Shown here: positions 1 through 6,224 of the stretch, piece after piece
How positions within the stretch are numbered: the first letter of the stretch is position 1
How the letters are laid out: each line of letters begins with the position of its first letter
DNA from: an uncultured Eubacteriales bacterium
GTDB lineage: Bacteria; Bacillota; Clostridia; Lachnospirales; Lachnospiraceae
Assembly (NCBI GenBank): GCA_900321505.1
Contig: ONWK01000105.1
Location: 1-6,833 of the forward strand
Direction of reading: 5' to 3'
Length of the DNA stretch: 6,833 nucleotides
Translations under genes and position numbers: made by a program
The notes under the pieces: generated by a model
The model's database searches: none
What the model was told of the DNA's origin: nothing
The model's input: the letters and a program-made list of their open reading frames with translations, nothing else

Positions 1-723
<723 letters not shown>

Positions 724-769
724 TTATAATTTGCTGCAGAAACTCTCCCGTCCTGCAAAACTGTTCACG

Positions 770-798
770 ATTATACATGAAAAAATCCTATCTGTAAA
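770..798 (-). promoter_or_regulatory. Sigma-A promoter of gdhA
   Basis: Read on the minus strand, TTTACA (793-798) is followed by exactly 17 nt and then a perfect TATAAT (770-775). Transcription should start near 763, giving a leader of about 60 nt before the gdhA ATG at 702. The leader has a weak TGCAG/CTGCA hairpin (735-739 with 753-757) and ends in the AAGGAG ribosome site. Upstream are several T-tracts (A-tracts on the transcribed strand), which could act as UP-element or curved DNA. The promoter assignment is by consensus match only. Confidence 0.8.
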
Positions 799-811
799 TA
801 AGAAAATTAAG

Positions 812-870
812 TTTTTTTGACATTTTCTTGCATTTTTTAGTCGGAAATGATTTTTTCTTGTGTTTTTTAA
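812..870. repeat. Phased A/T tracts with a 30-bp-spaced imperfect direct repeat upstream of gdhA
   Basis: Two 18-bp segments, 823-840 and 853-870, match at 15 of 18 positions (TTTTCTTG, then CA or TG, then TTTTTTA) and start exactly 30 bp apart, about three helical turns. With the T-tract at 812-818 there are five tracts, centred near 815, 824, 835, 853 and 865. Several of these intervals are close to one helical turn, so the DNA is probably intrinsically bent. It lies just upstream of the gdhA promoter. Whether it is a protein-binding site or only an UP-like element cannot be told from sequence. Confidence 0.5.
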
Positions 871-885
871 CCATGCATGCCTTTT

Positions 886-970
886 TGTCACAGATTCCGG
901 ATATAATCAACGCAGCAGTGAAAAGTGTGACAGTTCTATGACAAAACATCTGTTATCATGTCACTGTGAC
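886..970. promoter_or_regulatory. Possible operator/promoter region of the VOC gene with clustered TGACA/TGTCA motifs
   Basis: TGTCA at 886-890, TGACA at 928-932 and 939-943, and TGTCA at 959-963 have centres separated by 42, 11 and 20 bp, close to whole helical turns. GTGACA (927-932) and TGTCAC (959-964) form an inverted pair. A perfect TATAAT lies at 902-907 but has no good -35. A weaker promoter, GTGACA-N18-TGTTAT (927-956), is also possible for the gene starting at 1048. I cannot name a regulator. The promoter choice is uncertain, while the motif clustering is directly visible. Confidence 0.35.
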
Positions 971-1004
971 CGAATAAGAGATGAAGCCATCTGACCCTGT
1001 TCGG
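970..1004 (+). promoter_or_regulatory. Structured 5' leader hairpin of the VOC gene
   Basis: CCGAA (970-974) pairs with TTCGG (1000-1004). Inside it AGATG (979-983) pairs with CATCT (988-992) across an AAGC tetraloop. It ends 27 nt before the AAGGAGG ribosome site of the next gene. It matches no riboswitch I recognise and has no T-run, so it is not a terminator. It may simply stabilise the transcript. Confidence 0.3.
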
Positions 1005-1047
1005 CATATGATCAATAATAAAAAATACATCAAGGAGGCATTTCAGA

Positions 1048-1434
1048 ATGACAATCACAAGTTTTTCACCGTTTATCGTAACAAAGGATTCCGAAGCAGT
1101 GATCGCACTGTTTGAAGCGCTCGGCTTTGAGCGCCGCCACATGAAGACCGGTATCAATGATGAGGATATCACCAGCGTCTCCATGAGATATACAGGAGAG
1201 GACGGAAAAACCTTCGATGTAACCGTTTCACAGGCGCCCGTTCCTCAGGATATTTCAACCATTCGTATGAATGTCCGTGATTTTGACGAAGCATATAACC
1301 TGCTTAAGGCTAACGGTTTCAAAAATACACAGGGTGACCGGATCACCGAGACCAGTTCCTCAAAATCAACTATGATGGTCTCTCCATCGGGATTTACGAT
1401 CACAGTTACGGAGCATATCAGAAAGACTGAATGA
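1048..1434 (+). CDS. VOC-superfamily (glyoxalase/bleomycin resistance-like) protein, 128 aa
   Basis: A small cytoplasmic protein of the vicinal-oxygen-chelate fold. Residues 1-60 and 70-124 form two beta-alpha-beta-beta-beta modules: SFSPFIVTKDSEAVIALFEALGF opens the first and STIRMNVRDFDEAYNLLKANGF opens the second, and each combines a strand with the D/E-A-x-x-L/F helix typical of the family. It closes with the strand SPSGFTITVTEH, a common VOC ending. The usual metal-ligand His positions at the start of each module look replaced (Phe/Ser in the first, Arg/Met in the second), so a glyoxalase I activity is doubtful and a binding role is possible. The ATG at 1048 has AAGGAGG (1032-1038) with 9-nt spacing. 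The gene is monocistronic: a large hairpin terminator follows. Substrate unknown; the family call is fairly sure, the function is not. Confidence 0.75.
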   Translation: MTITSFSPFIVTKDSEAVIALFEALGFERRHMKTGINDEDITSVSMRYTGEDGKTFDVTVSQAPVPQDISTIRMNVRDFDEAYNLLKANGFKNTQGDRITETSSSKSTMMVSPSGFTITVTEHIRKTE

Positions 1435-1492
1435 TCCGATACGGAAAAAGCAGATTTACACAGAGTGCTGTCCCGAAGTACGGACATCAAAA

Positions 1493-1567
1493 GCCCGGTA
1501 TCCACGCGGTTTCCCGGAAACAAGGTCCCGGGAGCCGCATAAATACCGGGCCCTTTTTGATCGTTTT
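1493..1567 (+). terminator. Long hairpin terminator after the VOC gene
   Basis: GCCCGGTAT (1493-1501) pairs perfectly with ATACCGGGC (1543-1551). The interior extends the helix with GCGG/CCGC (1506-1509 with 1535-1538) and TCCCGG/CCGGGA (1512-1517 with 1528-1533). The hairpin is therefore a long interrupted rod, followed by CTTTTT and a second T7 run at 1564-1570. This is a good intrinsic terminator for the plus strand. On the minus strand the stem is followed by only a short T4 run, so it may also help stop glpK transcripts. A small TGTCC/GGACA hairpin (1469-1486) precedes it. Confidence 0.8.
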
Positions 1568-1710
1568 TTTGCCGTTTTATATCACAAAATGAATAAATAT
1601 ACGGTCCTGCTCCGGCCATTATGTCATCATAATGCGGCTGATCATCTCACATTGCAAAAAGCCATTAAAAATGCTGCCGTTATCATTTAGGAAATATGTC
1701 AGCTTCAGAA
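1568..1710. other. Intergenic DNA downstream of glpK with an 18-bp palindrome
   Basis: No gene is evident between the VOC terminator and the glpK stop codon. CATTATG (1617-1623) and CATAATG (1628-1634) form a perfect inverted repeat around TCAT. A short CATT/AATG stem followed by T5 on the minus strand (around 1655-1675) is a poor candidate for the glpK terminator. Transcripts of glpK may end there or read on to the larger hairpin near 1493-1551. Confidence 0.35.
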
Positions 1711-3198
1711 CTATGCCCAGTCAAATGATCTTTCCACCGCCTTCTTCCAGCCGCTGAGTTTTTCCTCACGTTCCCCGGCCGATATCTGAGGCTTGAAGAT
1801 GCGGTCTATATCCATATTTACCTTTATCTCGTTCTTGTCACGCCAGTAGCCGGTGGCAAGTCCCGCAAAATATGCCGCTCCCATGGCCGTGGATTCCACA
1901 CAATCCGGACGTATCACCGTAACATTCGAAATATCAGCCTGTGTCTGCATAAGGAAATTATTGGCCGAAGCGCCTCCGTCAACCCTGAGATTACCCAGCT
2001 TAATACCGGAATCTGCTTCCATGGCCTTCAGAACATCACTGGTGGAATATGCTATCGACTCCAGTGTAGCCCTGATGATATGATATTTATTCACACCTCT
2101 TGTGATACCTACTATGGTTCCCCGGGCATACTGGTTCCAGTAGGGCGCACCCAGGCCGGTAAAGGCCGGCACCACATAACAGCCGTTGGTATCCTTAACC
2201 TTTTTGGCCATGTACTCCGAATCCTCCGATGAATCGATCAGTCTCATTTCATCTCTCAGCCACTGAACCGAGGCGCCTGCAATAAAGATGGATCCTTCCA
2301 GAGCATATTTCACCTTTCCGTCGATGCCCCAGGCTATAGTTGTTACAAGCCCGTTCTTTGAAAATACCGGCTTATTTCCCGTATTCATAAGAAGGAAGCA
2401 TCCTGTCCCGTAGGTATTCTTGGCATCCCCTTCATTGAAACAGGTCTGGCCGAATAAGGCCGCCTGCTGGTCACCGGCTATACCTGCTACCGGTATATTT
2501 CCTCCGAGAAAGGCCTTGGAGGTCTCGCCGTAGATCTCACTGGACGGACGGACTTCGGGAAGCATACATGCAGGAATACCCAGCTTTTCCAGGATCTCCT
2601 CATCCCATTTCAGCTCGTTGATGTTATACATCATCGTACGTGAAGCATTGGAATAATCGGTGACGTGCACCCTTCCTCCCGTAAGCTTCCAGACCAGCCA
2701 GGTATCCACGGTTCCGAAAAGAAGCTCCCCTCTCTCAGCCCTTTCACGGACTCCCGGTATCTCATTCAATATCCACCTCAGCTTTGTTGCCGAGAAATAC
2801 GCATCTATCTGAAGACCGGTCTTTTCCCTTATCCATTCGGTCAGTCCCTCCGCCTTCAGCTCGTCGCAGTACCCTGAGGTTCTGCGGCACTGCCATACTA
2901 TGGCGTTATATACCGGTTCCCCGGTCTCCCTGTCCCAGACTATCGTGGTCTCGCGCTGGTTGGTTATACCGATACCCGAAATATCCCTGAAGGTGGCGCC
3001 CACCTTGGTCATGGCTTCTACGGCAACACCTATCATAGAGGACCATATTTCCGCAGCATCATGTTCCACCCAGCCCGGTCTGGGAAATATCTGGGTAAAC
3101 TCCTTCTGAGCTACGGATACTATCTGTCCGCGTTTATCAAAAAGTATGGTTCTGTTACTTGTAGTCCCCGCATCAAACGCCATCATATATTTACCCAT
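1711..3198 (-). CDS. glpK: Glycerol kinase, 495 aa
   Basis: Phosphorylates glycerol with ATP to sn-glycerol 3-phosphate in the cytoplasm, the entry step of glycerol use. Full-length FGGY kinase: phosphate-binding DAGTTSNR (9-16), NQRETT with Arg82-Glu83, Trp102, Tyr134, FGGY signature 1 [13 protein letters not shown] (134-146), [10 protein letters not shown] with the catalytic-base Asp243, [11 protein letters not shown], and FGGY signature 2 starting GTIVGITRG. Length matches E. coli GlpK (about 500). The start is ATG 3196-3198, with GGAGGG six nt upstream and an extended -10 beyond it; a longer in-frame reading to 3291 would begin upstream of that promoter and is rejected. Near residue 229 (SKAFLGGN) it lacks the His that HPr phosphorylates in Enterococcus and Bacillus enzymes, and also the GGTR loop that binds fructose-1,6-bisphosphate in E. 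coli. No glpF or glpO/glpD adjoins it. Identification is very secure. Confidence 0.97.
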   Translation of the reverse strand: MGKYMMAFDAGTTSNRTILFDKRGQIVSVAQKEFTQIFPRPGWVEHDAAEIWSSMIGVAVEAMTKVGATFRDISGIGITNQRETTIVWDRETGEPVYNAIVWQCRRTSGYCDELKAEGLTEWIREKTGLQIDAYFSATKLRWILNEIPGVRERAERGELLFGTVDTWLVWKLTGGRVHVTDYSNASRTMMYNINELKWDEEILEKLGIPACMLPEVRPSSEIYGETSKAFLGGNIPVAGIAGDQQAALFGQTCFNEGDAKNTYGTGCFLLMNTGNKPVFSKNGLVTTIAWGIDGKVKYALEGSIFIAGASVQWLRDEMRLIDSSEDSEYMAKKVKDTNGCYVVPAFTGLGAPYWNQYARGTIVGITRGVNKYHIIRATLESIAYSTSDVLKAMEADSGIKLGNLRVDGGASANNFLMQTQADISNVTVIRPDCVESTAMGAAYFAGLATGYWRDKNEIKVNMDIDRIFKPQISAGEREEKLSGWKKAVERSFDWA

Positions 3199-3241
3199 TG
3201 CATTCCCTCCGTATATAAAAATAATAATAACCCCGTAAATC

Positions 3242-3250
3242 ATTATAACA
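3242..3250 (-). promoter_or_regulatory. Extended -10 promoter of glpK
   Basis: Minus-strand TGTTATAAT (3242-3250) is a perfect -10 hexamer with the TGN extension. At 17-nt spacing the -35 is GGGATT, a poor match, so the promoter may depend on the extended -10 or on an activator. The predicted start near 3235 leaves a leader of about 37 nt before ATG 3198, which supports that start codon. I saw no catabolite-responsive (cre) element. Confidence 0.6.
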
Positions 3251-3313
3251 GAATCTCTATAAAAAATCCCCCGGAAATCTCTCCTTTTCATTTGCTTTTT
3301 CTTTCACTTTTTC

Positions 3314-3342
3314 TTGCATCCCGCATCTGCAGATGGTATGAT
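3314..3342 (+). promoter_or_regulatory. Sigma-A promoter of purE with extended -10
   Basis: TTGCAT (3314-3319), a 17-nt spacer and TATGAT (3337-3342), preceded by TGG (3334-3336) as an extended -10. Transcription should begin near 3349, leaving a leader of about 90 nt before ATG 3441. The leader shows no purine riboswitch pattern that I can recognise, only weak CCTC/GAGG pairing. The promoter points away from the glpK promoter about 65 bp to the left. Confidence 0.7.
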
Positions 3343-3440
3343 TTCCATTGCGAATATCACTGATCTGCGGCTGTGCGGTAATGACATCCGGATCCTCCGA
3401 AGTCGGTGAGGCGCAATTCATATATGTAAGGAGTAAACAT

Positions 3441-3932
3441 ATGAAAGCAAGTATCATCATGGGATCGGCGAATGACCTTCCTAAGGTTGAACCGGCCATA
3501 GAACTGTTAAAGGATTTCGGTGTTCAGGTATCCGTACGCTGTCTTTCCGCACATCGCGCCGCAGCACAGCTTACCGCGTATATCAACGAGATAAATGAAA
3601 ACGGTACTCAGGTGATCATCACCGCCGCCGGCATGGCTGCTGCACTGCCCGGAGTCGTTGCTTCCCAGACAGTGATCCCGGTTATCGGCGTTCCTCTCTC
3701 CGGCTCGGTTCTGGACGGCATGGACGCTCTTTATTCCATCGTACAGATGCCTCCGGGAATCCCCGTGGCTACAGTTGCCATCAACGGCAGCAAGAACGCC
3801 GCATGGCTCGCACTTCAGATCATCGCGAACGGAAATGCGGAGCTGAAGGATAAGCTTTGGGAAGAACGTAAGAAAATGCGGGAAGCCGCAGAAAAAACCA
3901 ATGCGGAGATCATCGCAAAATACGAGAATTGA
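3441..3932 (+). CDS. purE: PurE, N5-carboxyaminoimidazole ribonucleotide mutase-like, 163 aa
   Basis: Converts N5-CAIR to CAIR (class I mutase) in de novo purine synthesis; the product feeds PurC. Family features: MGSANDLPKVE phosphate loop (7-17), LSAHRA with the catalytic His38, the AAGMAAALPGVVAS loop (62-75), PVIGVPLSGSVLDGMDALYSIVQMPPGIPVATVAI core (80-114), and a C-terminal helix from residue 133. Length is typical of single-domain PurE (about 160-170). Two positions are unusual: GSxSD is GSAND, and the His of the usual AAHLPG loop is Ala68. SAHR and LPG fit class I better than class II (SAHK) enzymes. ATG 3441 has AAGGAG (3428-3433) with 7-nt spacing; an in-frame upstream Met at 3348 sits at the transcription start and is rejected. 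No purK adjoins it. It converges on purC and shares a terminator with it. Confidence 0.93.
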   Translation: MKASIIMGSANDLPKVEPAIELLKDFGVQVSVRCLSAHRAAAQLTAYINEINENGTQVIITAAGMAAALPGVVASQTVIPVIGVPLSGSVLDGMDALYSIVQMPPGIPVATVAINGSKNAAWLALQIIANGNAELKDKLWEERKKMREAAEKTNAEIIAKYEN

Positions 3933-3938
3933 GCGAAC

Positions 3939-3998
3939 AAAAGGGACGGTTACCGGATGACAAAGCTGTCACCCCTTAACCGTCCCTTTTTATTTTTA
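3939..3998 (+). terminator. Shared terminator between convergent purE and purC
   Basis: A perfect 14-bp stem, AAAAGGGACGGTTA (3939-3952) with TAACCGTCCCTTTT (3977-3990), is followed by T5-A-T5. The 24-nt loop holds a second hairpin, TGACA-AAGC-TGTCA (3958-3971). It starts 7 nt after the purE stop. On the minus strand it begins about 25 nt after the purC stop and ends in TTTTGTT, so it should work in both directions, more strongly for purE. Confidence 0.9.
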
Positions 3999-4015
3999 CC
4001 CCGGATAACTCTGCC

Positions 4016-4906
4016 CTATTTAAGCGGAGATCCCGTGAGCATTTCATATGCCTGCAGGTACTTTCCTATGGTCTTATCCACGATATCCTGAGGCAGGTAC
4101 CACTTGTCAGGCTCCTCACGATTTTCGTTTGCATCCGACTTGAGCCAGTCTCTTGCAAACTGCTTATCAAATGAGGGCTGGCCATGACCGGGTTCATAAC
4201 CTTCTGCCGGCCAGAAACGTGAAGAATCCGGTGTGAGCATCTCATCTCCGAGAACGATCTCTCCATCCTCGTTCAGACCGAACTCAAACTTTGTGTCCGC
4301 AATGATTATTCCCTTTGTAAGCGCATAATCGGCACATTTCTTATAAAGCGCGATGGTATAATCTCTCAGCTTTTCAGCATACTCACGGCCCTTTCCGGGG
4401 AATTCCTTCTCAAGCACCTCAACCGACTGCTCAAAGGAAATGTTCTCATCGTGATCACCGATCTCAGCCTTTGTAGAAGGTGTATAGATGGGTTCGGGAA
4501 GCTTGTCCGACTCCTTCAGTCCTTCAGGAAGGGTTATTCCGCATACCGTTCCGTTCTTCTGGTAGCTTGCCCATCCTGAGCCTGTGATATATCCGCGAAC
4601 GATGCACTCTATCGGCAGCATGGTAAGCTTTCTGCACATCATGGAATTGCCGTCAAATTCAGGCTTACGGAAATATTCGGGCATTTCGTTTACATCTGTA
4701 GTGATCATATGGTTCGGAAGGATATCCTTCGTCATATCGAACCAGAAGCGGGACATCTGCGTAAGAACCGCGCCCTTCTTCACGATCTTATTTTTAAGTA
4801 TCACGTCAAAGCAGCTGATACGGTCTGTTGCAACCATGATCAGACTGTCGTTATTATCATAGATCTCTCTTACCTTACCTTCCTTAATGGGTGTAAGCTC
4901 TGCCAT
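4016..4906 (-). CDS. purC: Phosphoribosylaminoimidazole-succinocarboxamide (SAICAR) synthase, 296 aa
   Basis: ATP-dependent ligase joining CAIR and aspartate to give SAICAR, the step right after PurE; cytoplasmic. Motifs: GKVREIY (10-16) in the N-terminal ATP-binding lobe, SAICAR signature LPIECIVRGYITGS (97-110), signature IIADTKFEFG (201-210), LGDEMLTPDSSRFWP (219-233), and the PSFDKQFARDWL C-terminal helix region. At 296 residues it is the longer form (yeast Ade1 type, about 300), not the 235-240-residue form common in Bacillus and E. coli. ATG 4904-4906 follows GGGAGG with 8-nt spacing and lies about 50 nt from its own promoter. It is complete, ends in TAG, and converges on purE. Identification is very secure. 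Confidence 0.97.
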   Translation of the reverse strand: MAELTPIKEGKVREIYDNNDSLIMVATDRISCFDVILKNKIVKKGAVLTQMSRFWFDMTKDILPNHMITTDVNEMPEYFRKPEFDGNSMMCRKLTMLPIECIVRGYITGSGWASYQKNGTVCGITLPEGLKESDKLPEPIYTPSTKAEIGDHDENISFEQSVEVLEKEFPGKGREYAEKLRDYTIALYKKCADYALTKGIIIADTKFEFGLNEDGEIVLGDEMLTPDSSRFWPAEGYEPGHGQPSFDKQFARDWLKSDANENREEPDKWYLPQDIVDKTIGKYLQAYEMLTGSPLK

Positions 4907-4962
4907 TATCTTTTCCTCCCGGTTTTAATTCATTTCGCCCTTCCGGCGACCGATACTCAGAC

Positions 4963-4991
4963 ATTATACGACAATAAGCATCTTATGGCAA
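4963..4991 (-). promoter_or_regulatory. Sigma-A promoter of purC, overlapping the end of the upstream gene
   Basis: Minus-strand TTGCCA (4986-4991), exactly 17 nt, then TATAAT (4963-4968). The -35 lies in the last codons of the DUF3810 gene, and that gene's TAA (4983-4985) falls in the spacer. The spacer also holds the dyad ATAAG-CAT-CTTAT (4974-4986), a possible operator. Predicted start near 4956, leader about 50 nt with a short CGCC/GGCG hairpin. I see no clear terminator between the two genes, so read-through into purC is possible. Confidence 0.75.
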
Positions 4992-6113
4992 ATGGAAACT
5001 TTCAGGATTTTTTCTGTAATACTCCAGAAGAAGATTCACTACGCCGCCGTAGCCCTCCTCTCCAATAAGCTTACCCTGTGTCTTCCACCCCGTATCAGCT
5101 ATCTTTGCGGCTTTCTCCGACAGGTTCTGCAGCGGGTGTGATTTTTGCTTATAAAGTGCTTCCACATCGGCTCTTGCAGCTTTCTCGTCCTTTGAGATCA
5201 GGGAAGACAGTTGTACCTGCTCTTTATAATGCTCTTCCTCATGTCCCGGGAATTCTTCTGAAAGCGCTTCCCTGTAGGACTCATCCAGATAATAATACAT
5301 TTCTATATTTGCGGAATAACGGATAAATGGGTCCTCGCATCCGTTACAGCCCAGGTATTCAAAAAAATTCGCCTCATTTTCCCTGTAATATCCCTGATGA
5401 TGACTGGCTTCATGCGCATAGAGTGCTGGATAATAAAGCCTTGACACATAGCTGCTCATTGTGAGCTCCATAGTATAGGGATAGGTAAAGCCTCCGATAT
5501 ACATCCATCGCAGCACATCGGAGCAGTAGGCCTCTTTTACCGGCGGATAGTATCCCGAAAGTCTGCTGAATTCCCCGGAAAGCCCCTTCATGCTCTCATT
5601 GATCTGACGGCATACTTCCTCCTTTTCGGTATAAATAAGCTTACCGTCGCCGTCACGCAGCACTTCCTCCGACAATTCATTTGTCTTTTCCGCGAAATAG
5701 TTTCTCAGGGTCTCAAGCTCCTCAAAGCTGTAGTCGTTCGACGGATCAAGCACACCGCCCATAAGGCCGCTTCTGAAGGGAAGCCACCAGTTAAACATAT
5801 ATAACAGCAGAAAGGTCATTGCTGTGCAGGCCAGGATCTTAAGATATCTTACGGTAAAACTCTTAAATCCCGGTTTTTTTCTGAGAAAGATCAGCAGTAA
5901 TGACAGGATCGCTGCAGTGAAAGTGCAGAGAGCCAGGATATACATAAGACATTCCCCGAGATTAACGGGAATGATCCCTGTAATGAATCCCAGCGCATCG
6001 GAAATGATCCCATAGACCGTATTTGCATATAGATTGCAAAAAGGAGTGATCCATGAAAGGATAAAAAAAACAGAAAGGATTATTGATGTTATCAGAATAT
6101 ACTTTTTTGCCAT
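4983..6113 (-). CDS. DUF3810 family membrane protein with HExxH zinc-protease-like motif, 376 aa
   Basis: Predicted integral membrane protein, role unknown. Hydrophobic segments at about residues 4-22, 54-77 and 91-109 are followed by a long soluble domain with a HEASH motif (234-238) in LYAHEASHHQG and then ENEANFFEYLGC (245-256). This HExxH...ExEAN arrangement is characteristic of DUF3810 and suggests zinc binding by the two His and a downstream Glu, so a membrane-anchored metalloprotease is plausible but unproven. The C-terminal third is charged and ends in a GGVVNLLLEYY helix. Two starts are possible: ATG 6113 (MAKKYILITS, chosen) and ATG 6137, eight codons longer. The extended -10 at 6148-6156 would start RNA near 6141, leaving the longer form nearly leaderless; both ribosome sites are weak. 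It is followed by purC and preceded by a heavy-metal ATPase, with no obvious functional link. Confidence 0.85.
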   Translation of the reverse strand: MAKKYILITSIILSVFFILSWITPFCNLYANTVYGIISDALGFITGIIPVNLGECLMYILALCTFTAAILSLLLIFLRKKPGFKSFTVRYLKILACTAMTFLLLYMFNWWLPFRSGLMGGVLDPSNDYSFEELETLRNYFAEKTNELSEEVLRDGDGKLIYTEKEEVCRQINESMKGLSGEFSRLSGYYPPVKEAYCSDVLRWMYIGGFTYPYTMELTMSSYVSRLYYPALYAHEASHHQGYYRENEANFFEYLGCNGCEDPFIRYSANIEMYYYLDESYREALSEEFPGHEEEHYKEQVQLSSLISKDEKAARADVEALYKQKSHPLQNLSEKAAKIADTGWKTQGKLIGEEGYGGVVNLLLEYYRKNPESFHLP

Positions 6114-6147
6114 AACCGGATCCCGTTTCTTAAGCATGTATATCCGT

Positions 6148-6156
6148 ATTATAGCA
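6148..6156 (-). promoter_or_regulatory. Extended -10 promoter of the DUF3810 gene
   Basis: Minus-strand TGCTATAAT gives a perfect -10 with a TGN extension. No good -35 is visible at 16-18 nt. The predicted transcription start near 6141 supports the start codon at 6113 over the one at 6137. Confidence 0.5.
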
Positions 6157-6187
6157 TATTATCCGGAAAAAAGGCTAATCGAACAGA

Positions 6188-6214
6188 GACGGTTCCGAAC
6201 CTGCCGGAACCGTC
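6188..6214 (-). terminator. Perfect 10-bp hairpin after the P-type ATPase gene
   Basis: GACGGTTCCG (6188-6197) pairs with CGGAACCGTC (6205-6214) around a 7-nt loop. It begins 10 nt past the ATPase stop codon, where a terminator is expected, but the T-run on the minus strand (A6 on plus, 6167-6172) starts 15 nt beyond the stem. It may be a weak terminator or 3'-end stabiliser. It shares the core GGGACGGTT with the purE/purC hairpin. Confidence 0.55.
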
Positions 6215-6224
6215 CCCTGATATT

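Noticed and set aside
885..907. TTGTCA and TATAAT as a promoter pair for the VOC gene
   Set aside because: The spacer is only 11 nt, too short for a sigma-A promoter; TATAAT may still act with another -35 or an activator.
1245..1619. Minus-strand 124-codon reading opposite the VOC gene
   Set aside because: It is antisense to a convincing gene, runs through the terminator hairpin, has no good ribosome site and resembles no family.
3199..3291. N-terminal extension of glycerol kinase by 31 residues
   Set aside because: The extension spans the predicted glpK promoter, and GlpK proteins start at the [13 protein letters not shown] strand; GGAGGG sits at the correct distance from ATG 3198.
3350..3440. 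Purine riboswitch in the purE leader
   Set aside because: The leader lacks the conserved three-way junction and loop sequences of the purine aptamer and has no expression-platform terminator.
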